Of a DNA stretch of 14,499 nucleotides, positions 7,431-13,945 are shown piece after piece. Where the stretch lies: the NCBI GenBank assembly GCA_016763335.1, contig JAESUD010000293.1, positions 1 to 14,499 of the forward strand. The letters are read 5' to 3'. Every line of letters starts with the position of its first letter. The stretch's first letter is position 1. The position numbers and the translations under genes were made by a program. The notes under the pieces are model-generated. The model was not told the DNA's origin and made no database searches. It saw only the letters and a program-made list of their open reading frames with translations. This stretch comes from Emcibacteraceae bacterium. GTDB taxonomy: Bacteria; Pseudomonadota; Alphaproteobacteria; Sphingomonadales; Emcibacteraceae.

Positions 7431-7535
7431 TAGTCAAAAAATGACGATAAATATAACAAAAAATAATTTAACTTTAACTTTAGTATCTTTAACATAATAT
7501 AAGGACCTAATTTTAAACAGAAGATTGAGAAAAAT
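7431..7535. promoter_or_regulatory. Divergent spacer, likely promoters of permease pair and 7536 gene
   Basis: This AT-rich spacer lies between divergent genes. On the reverse strand TGTTATATT (extended -10, TATATT at 7455-7450) is the best candidate, but its -35 is weak. On the forward strand CATAAT (7493-7498) could be a -10 without a clear -35. Three copies of TTTAAC (7467-7472, 7473-7478, 7488-7493) lie in between. Exact start sites cannot be fixed. Confidence 0.3.
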
Positions 7536-8234
7536 ATGTCTTTGGGAATGGTCCATAGAAAAGAACTACAAAAACGCCGTGCAAAACGTATTTGGGGATT
7601 TGCAAAATTTATTCTTGTCCTCGGCATTGGCAGCGGCATTGGCTACTATGCCTATGAAATTGGCATTTCCGTCGCCCAGGAAGAAGTGAGACAATGGAAA
7701 TCCCGGCACGACACTATAATTTCTGAAAATAATCAATTGAAAATTGAACTCGGCAAAGATAAAGCCACAGTTGATCAACTTTCCCAACTTCTTCCTAACG
7801 ATGAAATAAGAAGTTTGCTGGCACTCGTCACCAAAAGGGCCAACGAAGGCGTTGACATCGCCCGAATGGAAACCATCCTCGGCGGTATTTCTAAAGAAGC
7901 AAGCTGTTCTGGCGGAACAGACACCAAACGCTTTATTGTTCTTACAGACGTTTCTACAGAAGCAGCGTCAACGGCAAGCTTTTACCGTGGGTTAATTACA
8001 CTTGCAGGACGCGGCAAGTCGACCATAAATGAAAATGGTAATCCGGAAGCATGGTTTGATACGACCAAAGAAATTACCATAAGCTTTATAATGCCGGGCG
8101 GCGACCGACAAGATGTAAGCGGTACTTTGCCGTTATATCATAGTATTATTACGGGCGGTTCCGAATACCGTTTTAGTATTACCGCTGGTCGCACAAGCTT
8201 TGTTGATGCCAGTGTTCAACAATGTGAACTATAA
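7536..8234 (+). CDS. Single-pass membrane protein with coiled coil, function unknown
   Basis: I do not recognise this 232-residue protein with certainty. A basic N-terminus (RKELQKRRAKR, 8-18) is followed by one hydrophobic segment (about 19-43), giving an N-in topology with the rest in the periplasm. Residues about 48-88 are charged and heptad-like, a probable coiled coil (EEVRQWKSRHDTIISENNQL). The remainder (about 90-232) looks like a compact alpha/beta domain ending in strand-rich sequence. The only two cysteines, C124 and C230, both fall in the predicted periplasmic domain and could form a disulfide. The general plan (TM, coiled coil, small C-terminal domain) resembles DUF6776-type proteins, but that is a weak guess. 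The ribosome-binding site is poor (GATTGAGAAAA). A second Met at codon 5 is possible. Its 3' end overlaps the opposing GST gene by 6 nt. Confidence 0.8.
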   Translation: MSLGMVHRKELQKRRAKRIWGFAKFILVLGIGSGIGYYAYEIGISVAQEEVRQWKSRHDTIISENNQLKIELGKDKATVDQLSQLLPNDEIRSLLALVTKRANEGVDIARMETILGGISKEASCSGGTDTKRFIVLTDVSTEAASTASFYRGLITLAGRGKSTINENGNPEAWFDTTKEITISFIMPGGDRQDVSGTLPLYHSIITGGSEYRFSITAGRTSFVDASVQQCEL

Positions 8235-8882
8235 CCGTTCATCCGGCTCGGCAGCATCGTCAGGGTTTGCGTCCTTAAGCCATTCTTGAATGTCGGGATG
8301 TTGGATCATGGTATCACAATATTTTTCCAACAATTGTGGTAGCTCGATCTGATAGCTTTTAAAACGAAAAACCAAAGGCGCAAACATCATATCGGCTATC
8401 GAATATGTCCCGTATAAATAAGGACCTAAATCGGCATATTTTGTCAGACTATCCGTCCAGAGCTTCACCACTCTTTCAATGTCATTCTGTAAATCATCGC
8501 TGATTTGTGGTCTGTCAAAAACACTATGACATGCCATTGGCATTGCCGAACGTAATGAGCTAAACCCTGAATGCATTTCAGCGGCAGCGCATCTGGCCTG
8601 TGCCCGGATATTAATATCCTTTGGCCAAAATAATTTTTCAGGATAAAGGTCGTTCATATATTCACAGATAGCGAGGCTATCCCATATATAATCATCATTA
8701 TGCTTAAGGGTGGGAACTTTACCGGCCGGTGTTAGTCTATCAAGTTTTTCCCGGTCAAGCCTAGGCCGTAAGGATACCATAATCTCATCAAAATCAATGT
8801 CTGCATGTTTTAAGGCAAGATAACCGCGAAGCGACCAAGTCGAATTATTTTTGTTTCCAATAATTAAAGTGAAATTTGACAT
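8229..8882 (-). CDS. Glutathione S-transferase family protein
   Basis: This is a 217-residue cytosolic two-domain GST. The N-terminal thioredoxin-like domain (1-80) has NKNNSTWSLRGYLAL (10-24), where S14 is the likely thiol-activating residue of the Ser-type (SSWSLR) subfamily. It also has GKVPTL (54-59) with the cis-proline P57, and WDSLAI (67-72), which binds the glutathione gamma-glutamyl part. The helical C-terminal domain contains the N-capping box SIAD (161-164). Length is normal for the family. The ATG has AGGAT a few bases upstream. The role could be conjugation, peroxide reduction or isomerisation; maleylacetoacetate isomerase is less likely because its longer active-site signature is not evident. 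The gene converges on the coiled-coil protein gene and is divergent from the aminopeptidase gene, with a 71-nt spacer. Confidence 0.88.
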   Translation of the reverse strand: MSNFTLIIGNKNNSTWSLRGYLALKHADIDFDEIMVSLRPRLDREKLDRLTPAGKVPTLKHNDDYIWDSLAICEYMNDLYPEKLFWPKDINIRAQARCAAAEMHSGFSSLRSAMPMACHSVFDRPQISDDLQNDIERVVKLWTDSLTKYADLGPYLYGTYSIADMMFAPLVFRFKSYQIELPQLLEKYCDTMIQHPDIQEWLKDANPDDAAEPDERL

Positions 8883-8913
8883 TATTTTATCCTAACATTT
8901 TTATGTGTCTCAT

Positions 8914-8933
8914 ATTATCATGGGCACGATAAT
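8914..8933. repeat. Inverted repeat ATTATC-N8-GATAAT between GST and aminopeptidase
   Basis: ATTATC (8914-8919) and GATAAT (8928-8933) are exact inverted copies around an 8-nt centre, giving a 20-bp site of operator-like geometry. GATAAT itself could be a forward -10 box for the aminopeptidase gene, though no good -35 is seen. It lies in the 71-nt divergent spacer and could regulate both genes. Confidence 0.35.
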
Positions 8934-8953
8934 CAAAATTAGAAGGAATTCAA

Positions 8954-10366
8954 GTGCTCAATCATATCAACACAGGTGACATTACATGTCTTAATTCTGA
9001 AAAGACAAAAAACTCGATTGCGGTGACCCTCATTTCCGGCGATGAATTTGAAAACTGGTCAGACGGGTTAAATGAAAAACAACAAACCTGGGTTAAGGTT
9101 AATAACTTCAACGCCAAAAATGGCGAAGTTCTTGTTTTTGCCGCCGAGAACGGAATTATAGAAAATATTGCCGCGGGCACTGGGTCTGAGCAAAATGACC
9201 CTTGGTTGTTTGCTAAGATAGCTTCCATGCTTCCTGATGGCGACTATCATATCAACACCCAACTTAATGATCATGACGCCAATATAGCGGCCTTTGGCTG
9301 GGCCATGGCTCATTATAAATTTGATCATTATTTAACAAAAACAAACAAGAAACTCGCCATTTTAACCGTTGCAGGTAATTGTGACATCGCCCGCGTCAAC
9401 CGGTGGGTAAGAGGAAGCACACTTGCCCGTGATCTCGTCAATACACCAACCTGTGATATGGGCCCCACTGAGCTTGCTTCTGTTGCTGAAAAACTAGCCA
9501 CGGCATTTGGCGCAAAAGTCAATATTACCGTGGGTGATGACCTTCTTGAAAATGGATTTAATACAATTCATGCGGTTGGTCGCGCCGCTGAAAAAGAACC
9601 AAGGCTAATCGATATCAAATGGGGAAATGAAAAAGCACCAAAAGTCACTTTAGTCGGCAAAGGTGTTTGTTTTGATACGGGTGGCCTTGATATCAAACCG
9701 TCAGGCGCGATGCTGATCATGAAAAAGGATATGGGCGGCGCTGCCCATGTTTTAGGTCTTGCGCAAATGATCATGGAAAGTGGCCTTGACATTCGCCTTC
9801 GTGTTTTAATCCCTGCCGTTGAAAATAACATATCTGCCAACGCCTTAAGACCCGGTGATATCATTAAAAGTTATGAAGGAACCACCATAGAGATCGGTAA
9901 CACGGACGCGGAAGGAAGACTGGTTCTTTGCGATGCTCTTGCGCTCGCAAGCGAAGAAGAGCCCGAAATTTTAATGGATTTTGCGACACTTACTGGCGCG
10001 GCGCGTGTCGCCCTTGGTACTGATGTGCCGCCTTATTTTAGTGATGATAAGGAATTAAGTACTCAGCTTTTGAAGCATTCTATAGACCAACATGATCCAT
10101 TATGGCCAATGCCATTATATGCACCCTATAAAGCGCTTCTTAATAGCAATATTGCCGATTTAAATAATGTCGCAAGCACGGGTTTCGGCGGGGCAATTAC
10201 AGCAGCATTATTTTTAAAACATTTTGTTGGCAAAAATATCCCTTGGGTACATTTTGATGTTTATGCATGGAACGCTAGCAACCGCACCGGCAGGCCAAAG
10301 GGCGGCGAAGCGATGGGGATAAGGGCAGTATATGAATATTTAATGGCTAAGTATGATATTCAATAA
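8954..10366 (+). CDS. Leucyl aminopeptidase family protein (M17)
   Basis: This is a 470-residue cytosolic dizinc/dimanganese aminopeptidase that removes N-terminal residues from peptides; family members form hexamers. The catalytic domain has every expected residue at a constant offset of 34 from E. coli PepA: K236 and D241 (GKGVCFDTGG), K248 (IKPS), D259 (KKDM), D318, E320 and R322 (NTDAEGRL signature). The N-terminal domain (1-150) is short and divergent, as in the smaller alphaproteobacterial M17 paralog rather than classic PepA (about 500 residues). The start is GTG at 8954, with AGAAGGAA (8941-8948) five bases upstream. It is followed in the same direction by a MarR-like gene (80-nt gap) and an NlpC/P60 peptidase. 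Aminopeptidase next to NlpC/P60 is a pairing I recall from other alphaproteobacteria and suggests peptide or muropeptide turnover. Confidence 0.95.
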   Translation: MLNHINTGDITCLNSEKTKNSIAVTLISGDEFENWSDGLNEKQQTWVKVNNFNAKNGEVLVFAAENGIIENIAAGTGSEQNDPWLFAKIASMLPDGDYHINTQLNDHDANIAAFGWAMAHYKFDHYLTKTNKKLAILTVAGNCDIARVNRWVRGSTLARDLVNTPTCDMGPTELASVAEKLATAFGAKVNITVGDDLLENGFNTIHAVGRAAEKEPRLIDIKWGNEKAPKVTLVGKGVCFDTGGLDIKPSGAMLIMKKDMGGAAHVLGLAQMIMESGLDIRLRVLIPAVENNISANALRPGDIIKSYEGTTIEIGNTDAEGRLVLCDALALASEEEPEILMDFATLTGAARVALGTDVPPYFSDDKELSTQLLKHSIDQHDPLWPMPLYAPYKALLNSNIADLNNVASTGFGGAITAALFLKHFVGKNIPWVHFDVYAWNASNRTGRPKGGEAMGIRAVYEYLMAKYDIQ

Positions 10367-10387
10367 AATGTCTTTATAATTAATAAG

Positions 10388-10413
10388 TTGCCTATTATCC
10401 GATTAATTGGCAA
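10388..10413. promoter_or_regulatory. Inverted repeat, possible MarR-type operator
   Basis: TTGCCTATTA (10388-10397) and TAATTGGCAA (10404-10413) form 10-bp inverted arms with one T-T mismatch around a 6-nt centre, 33 nt before the MarR-like start codon. The outer TTGCC/GGCAA halves match the classical MarR half-sites, but their spacing is wider than in the E. coli marO boxes. No T-run follows, so it is not a terminator. Autoregulation is an inference. Confidence 0.45.
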
Positions 10414-10446
10414 TATCCTCACAGAATATCGACAAATGAGTAAAAA

Positions 10447-10797
10447 ATGGAATATGAACTAAGCGGCCATGCAGGGTTGCATTTATGGAAGCAAACATTA
10501 ACAAATATTGTTTTAAATAAAGGCCCCGATTTAACGGCACGACAACTAAGTGTTTTGCTACACGTTTATCTTGAGCCAAAAGAACATACCGTTCGTGGCC
10601 TTGCTTCCACACTTGATGTTTTAAAACCTGTTATTACTCGGTGCGTCGATACCCTATGTATTTTAGGATTAGTAAAAAGAGTTCGCGATGAGAAAGACCG
10701 TAGAAGTGTGTTTATTCAACGCACCGTAAAAGGGGCCGTCTTTCTTACAGATTTTGCCGAATTGGTTGAAAAATCAAATGAAGAAGCAAAAAAATAA
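10447..10797 (+). CDS. MarR-like winged-helix transcriptional regulator
   Basis: This is a 116-residue DNA-binding protein. Residues 28-78 form the helix-turn-helix (LTARQLSVLLHVYLEP, then TVRGLASTLDVLKPVITRCVDTL). The wing follows at 80-96 with DEKDRRSVFI, the D-x-x-DRR-S pattern of MarR proteins. It is about 25 residues shorter than typical MarR members, mostly at the N-terminal dimerisation helix and the C-terminal end. An in-frame TAA at 10441-10443 blocks any upstream extension, so the short form is genuine. The ribosome-binding site is weak (only GAG at 10439). It sits between the aminopeptidase and NlpC/P60 genes (gaps 80 and 30 nt), so it probably controls this cluster or itself through the inverted repeat just upstream. 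The ligand is unknown. Confidence 0.82.
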   Translation: MEYELSGHAGLHLWKQTLTNIVLNKGPDLTARQLSVLLHVYLEPKEHTVRGLASTLDVLKPVITRCVDTLCILGLVKRVRDEKDRRSVFIQRTVKGAVFLTDFAELVEKSNEEAKK

Positions 10798-10827
10798 ATA
10801 AACTGATAATTTTATACAGGTTGGGGT

Positions 10828-11691
10828 ATGACGGGAAAAATATTAGATAAAAGGCTAAACCTATATCGTGATGATATTGCCGATATAGGTCTTAAAGGCA
10901 AAATAGAGGCCGAAGAATATGTAAATGGTGAAAAATATCAGGCCGCTATAGGCTTAACAGCCCTTTACGGGAAACCGGATACAAACTCGCCTATGGTGAG
11001 CCAGCTTCTTTACGGCGAATATTTCAATATCTTTGAAATTAGCGGACCGTGGGCCTGGGGGAAATCCTTGAAAGATGGCTATGTTGGTTATTGTGCTGTA
11101 AAAAATTTGACACCTGACCTTCACCAAAGCACCCATCATGTTAGCGCACTTAGTTCACATATTTACCCAGAACCCGACCTTAAATCTCGCCCCGTTGATG
11201 TTATTCACATGATGTCCGATGTTTCTGTAATAGATGAAAAGCAACAAGATGGGTTTTTGCCGCTCGCCGATGGTAATTGGATTTACGCAACTCATATATC
11301 CAAAGATTATGGCACTGATCCGGTATCAGAGGCATTAAAATTTCTTTACACACCTTATCTATGGGGAGGGCGTAGCAACGCCGGCATGGATTGCAGTGCC
11401 CTTATACAAGTTGCCTATGCGTCAGTTGGGATAGCCATTCCGCGTGATAGTGACTTACAGGAAAATAATTTTGGTATCAAGCTGGCTGAAGATGAAGTAC
11501 CGGGTCATGGTGACCTTGCATTTTTTCCGGGGCATGTGGGCATTATGCTTGATGATATGCATCTGCTGCATGCAAATGCTCATAATATGCGCGTCAGTAT
11601 TGACCCCTTAAAAGAAGTGATTGATATCGTCAGCTTTCAAACGGATAAGCCACCGCTCAGTTCAATTAAACGAATTTCAATTAGTCTTTAG
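10828..11691 (+). CDS. NlpC/P60 family (C40) peptidase with SH3-like domains, cytosolic
   Basis: This is a 287-residue cysteine peptidase of the type that cuts gamma-D-glutamyl-diamino acid bonds in cell-wall peptides. No signal peptide is present, so it probably acts in the cytosol on recycled muropeptides. Two SH3b-like segments come first (about 38-95, with GLTALYGKP and GYVGYCAVKNL; about 103-158, ending WIYATHI). The C40 domain follows at about 163-287. Catalytic C189 lies in GMDCSALIQ and H236 in FFPGHVGIM. The third polar residue is probably in LLHANAHNM (H248 or N250). YLWGGRS (177-183) is the usual lead-in. The SH3-SH3-NlpC/P60 plan resembles YkfC-like L-Ala-gamma-D-Glu endopeptidases. 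The ATG at 10828 is preceded by AGG at suitable spacing. It is probably cotranscribed with the MarR-like gene 30 nt upstream. A hairpin follows within 10 nt. Confidence 0.92.
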   Translation: MTGKILDKRLNLYRDDIADIGLKGKIEAEEYVNGEKYQAAIGLTALYGKPDTNSPMVSQLLYGEYFNIFEISGPWAWGKSLKDGYVGYCAVKNLTPDLHQSTHHVSALSSHIYPEPDLKSRPVDVIHMMSDVSVIDEKQQDGFLPLADGNWIYATHISKDYGTDPVSEALKFLYTPYLWGGRSNAGMDCSALIQVAYASVGIAIPRDSDLQENNFGIKLAEDEVPGHGDLAFFPGHVGIMLDDMHLLHANAHNMRVSIDPLKEVIDIVSFQTDKPPLSSIKRISISL

Positions 11692-11695
11692 ACAT

Positions 11696-11737
11696 AAAAA
11701 AAGCCGCTGAAATTATTCATATGATTTCTGCGGCTTT
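11696..11737. terminator. Bidirectional terminator between NlpC/P60 and cytochrome c genes
   Basis: The stem AAAGCCGC/GCGGCTTT (11700-11707 with 11730-11737) continues, after one T-T mismatch, into GAAAT/ATTTC (11709-11713 with 11724-11728), with a 10-nt loop. On the reverse strand the A-run at 11696-11702 gives seven T after the stem, so it is strongest for the cytochrome gene. In the forward direction TTTATAATAA follows, a weaker tail. Confidence 0.85.
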
Positions 11738-11756
11738 ATAATAAATTCTAGTTGGG

Positions 11757-12365
11757 TTACATTGTTTCCGGCATTGCCGCTTCAACGTCTTCCATTACTT
11801 CTTCTACAACTTCCTCAACTGCAACAACAGTTGGAAGCGCAATCGGCGCATCAGAAAGTGAGCGTAGATATAAAATTACCGAGGCGCGGTCTGAGCCTTT
11901 TTTAAGACCGACAAAAACCATTTTATTGCCCGGGATAGCAGTTTTCGGTTTGGTAAGATAAGTGTTCAACATTTCATAATCCCAATTGCCTTCATGAGAA
12001 AGCATGGCATTAGAATATGAGAACCCACCTCTGTTGGCAACATCATTACCAACAATACCCCAAAGGTTTGGACCAATTTTTGTCCTGCCACCATTGTCTG
12101 TCGTATGACAAGCGGCACATTTTTTAAAGACAGACTTTCCTTTGTCCATACTTGCTGTTTGCATAAGCTCTGCAATTGACGGACCCAAGTCAACAGCAAC
12201 ATCCGCGACAGAGGCCGATGCGACAGAAGCGGTATCAATTGGATAAGCATTTGCTTCGAGCGGATCTTGATGAAAAACAACTTCCGTTAAGTTGCTTACG
12301 CCAATCGCAAGAAGAAGGAACATTAGAACGCCCATAGCGGCTTTGTTGAAATCATGTGAATTCAC
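11757..12365 (-). CDS. cycM: Membrane-anchored cytochrome c, CycM/c552-like
   Basis: This is a 202-residue class I c-type cytochrome held by an uncleaved N-terminal membrane segment (about 9-31). An Ala/Val-rich linker follows (about 36-60). The haem domain has CAACH (C83, C86, axial H87), IGPNLWGIVG (97-106) and the Met ligand M149 in PGNKMVFVG, ending at YLRSLS. This fits CycM, which passes electrons from the bc1 complex to the aa3 oxidase in alphaproteobacteria. The divergent prephenate dehydratase neighbour also agrees with CycM loci as I recall them. An unusual acidic tail, VEEVVEEVMEDVEAAMPETM (183-202), extends past the haem domain. The start is GTG at 12365, with GGGGA six bases upstream. 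A strong terminator lies 20 nt beyond the stop. Confidence 0.9.
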   Translation of the reverse strand: MNSHDFNKAAMGVLMFLLLAIGVSNLTEVVFHQDPLEANAYPIDTASVASASVADVAVDLGPSIAELMQTASMDKGKSVFKKCAACHTTDNGGRTKIGPNLWGIVGNDVANRGGFSYSNAMLSHEGNWDYEMLNTYLTKPKTAIPGNKMVFVGLKKGSDRASVILYLRSLSDAPIALPTVVAVEEVVEEVMEDVEAAMPETM

Positions 12366-12552
12366 GGCAAATCCCCGTATTCATTAACAGTTAAATTTTA
12401 AAGAGCTATATAGCGATCTGATAACATTCAGAATCACCACTCTTCACCATGCCCCTATGTACAGATTTTTTCGGATAGAGACAAGTATCATTTAAACATA
12501 AAATCATTAAATATCCTTAATATTTCCAAAAAAATTTATATCTGGTCTTTCA

Positions 12553-12581
12553 TTGACAGTTTCTGCGTAAAAATGAATACT
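12553..12581 (+). promoter_or_regulatory. Candidate sigma-70 promoter of pheA
   Basis: A perfect TTGACA (12553-12558) is followed by a 17-bp spacer and AATACT (12576-12581, 4 of 6 matches). The start would fall near 12588, leaving a leader of about 20 nt that contains GGAG (12594-12597). No leader peptide rich in Phe codons and no attenuator hairpin is visible. Confidence 0.6.
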
Positions 12582-12607
12582 GCCTCGATAATTGGAGACG
12601 AATAATA

Positions 12608-13468
12608 ATGGTTAAAAATAACAGCAATAACTTGGTATCTTTTCAAGGTGAACTCGGGGCTTATTCTAACTTAGCCGCCAAGCAGATTTTTCCGGAAATG
12701 GACGTTCTGCCATGCAGAACATTTGAAGATGCCCTCGCTGCCGTTGATAAAGGCGACGTAAAATATGCCGTTATTCCTATTGAAAATAGTGTCGCCGGAC
12801 GCGTGGCCGACATACATTATCTTATTCCCCATTCAAGCCTTCATATAATTGGCGAGCATTTTTTGCGTATTAATCATAATCTACTTGTCGTACCCGGTAC
12901 AAAACTTGAAGATTTGAAATCCGTAATAAGTCACGAGCAAGCGCTCGGTCAGTGCCGCCGCAACCTTGATAGCTGGGGTATAATAAGAGAGGTTTTTGCC
13001 GATACGGCCGCAGCTGCCAAACATGTGGCAGAACTTGGTGATCCGCAAGTCGGGGCCATTGCCTCTTCGCTTGCCGGCAAAATTTACGGTCTTGAAACAA
13101 TAAAAAAAGATATTGAAGATGCCAGCCACAACACAACTCGTTTCGTCGTTTTTTCAAGAGAAAAACTTAAAGACCTGCCAAAAGATAAACCAACAATGAC
13201 ATCCTTTATTTTTCAGGTGAGAAACACTGCAGCGGCGCTTTATAAAGTCATGGGTGGTTTCGCGACTAACGGCGTTAACATGACAAAACTGGAAAGTTAT
13301 CAGCTTGATGGAGCCATAAGCGCCACCCAGTTTTATGCCGATATCGAAGGTCATCCGACTGATAAGGGTGTTAAGGACGCGTTTGAAGAACTGGCATTTT
13401 TTACCAGTGAGTACAGAATACTCGGTAGCTATCCGCAATCACAATACCGCATCAATAAACGCAATTAA
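12608..13468 (+). CDS. pheA: Prephenate dehydratase (monofunctional PheA)
   Basis: This is a 286-residue cytosolic enzyme that turns prephenate into phenylpyruvate in phenylalanine biosynthesis. The catalytic domain (about 9-185) starts with FQGELGAYSNLAA (12-24). It has IPIENSVAG (56-64), SHEQALGQC (108-116) and the hallmark NTTRF (175-179), with catalytic T177 in the TRF motif. The C-terminal ACT domain (about 197-278) has the GVNMTKLES motif (222-230), where Phe binds for feedback inhibition. There is no chorismate mutase domain, as expected for the monofunctional alphaproteobacterial form. The ATG at 12608 has GGAG about 10 nt upstream. It is divergent from the cytochrome gene (242-nt spacer) and stops 3 nt before the convergent DUF6265-like gene, with no intrinsic terminator visible between them. 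Confidence 0.96.
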   Translation: MVKNNSNNLVSFQGELGAYSNLAAKQIFPEMDVLPCRTFEDALAAVDKGDVKYAVIPIENSVAGRVADIHYLIPHSSLHIIGEHFLRINHNLLVVPGTKLEDLKSVISHEQALGQCRRNLDSWGIIREVFADTAAAAKHVAELGDPQVGAIASSLAGKIYGLETIKKDIEDASHNTTRFVVFSREKLKDLPKDKPTMTSFIFQVRNTAAALYKVMGGFATNGVNMTKLESYQLDGAISATQFYADIEGHPTDKGVKDAFEELAFFTSEYRILGSYPQSQYRINKRN

Positions 13469-13471
13469 GCA

Positions 13472-13945
13472 CTACATAATCGGTTTAATTCGTGTGAAAC
13501 TCACTTTAAATCCGTTATTGGCGTCTCCCATCACAGATACCAAAAGATTGTCTTGGTCTCTAAAATCATAAGTTAATTTCTTTGGGAAATCATGTTTTGA
13601 GTTTTCAAACACAAATCTTGATGTGCTACATTCTGTTAATTTGAAAGCTGTTGGAAATTCATTATCATCAACTTTTGCTATGTAAAATATTTCCCCTGAC
13701 ATTTCTACCAAACGCAATGTTTCTACGCTTTGTATTTTTCCAGCGCCATCAAATACCTGTCCTTTACCTTCGAATGTTTTATCTGAAATTTTCTTCCATG
13801 TTTCTTTAGTTGTGCCTTTAACATCTTGCTGTATCCATTCCCCCACGATGATATTCAAAGCGGTTATAGATGTGCATGATTGTGCGTTTGCGTTTGTGAT
13901 TATTGAAAATATAAAACAACAACATATGACAAAATTTTTCATCAT
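13472..13945 (-). CDS. Secreted DUF6265-like protein, function unknown
   Basis: This is a small exported protein of 157 residues. Residues 1-21 are a Sec signal peptide (hydrophobic FVICCCFIFSII, cleavage near NANA-QS). The mature part begins LNIIVGEWIQQ and has alternating strands. It contains RFVFENSKHDFPKKLTY (110-126), close to the VFEN-HDFP-RI signature I associate with DUF6265, so a small lipocalin-like beta fold is plausible. C24 and C106 could form a disulfide. The start ATG overlaps the stop of nudC (ATGA, 4 nt), so translation is probably coupled; a second ATG directly follows and could also be used. The biochemical role is unknown, and a link to NudC is not implied beyond shared expression. 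Confidence 0.82.
   Translation of the reverse strand: MMKNFVICCCFIFSIITNANAQSCTSITALNIIVGEWIQQDVKGTTKETWKKISDKTFEGKGQVFDGAGKIQSVETLRLVEMSGEIFYIAKVDDNEFPTAFKLTECSTSRFVFENSKHDFPKKLTYDFRDQDNLLVSVMGDANNGFKVSFTRIKPIM

Noticed and set aside
7467..7493. Three copies of TTTAAC in the divergent spacer
   Set aside because: Six-base AT-rich repeats with irregular spacing (6 and 15 nt) are likely by chance; mentioned only within the spacer entry.
8962..9864. Several reverse ORFs inside the aminopeptidase gene
   Set aside because: They are opposite-strand shadows of a gene with all catalytic residues; no start signals or recognisable domains.
11752..11961. Forward Ser/Thr-rich ORF
   Set aside because: It is the antisense of the Val/Glu-rich tail of the cytochrome gene; the composition is a mirror of those codons.
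12405..12414. 10-bp palindrome GCTATATAGC in the cycM-pheA spacer
   Set aside because: Short AT-rich palindromes are frequent here; no matching -35 for either gene and no second copy, so I did not call it a site.
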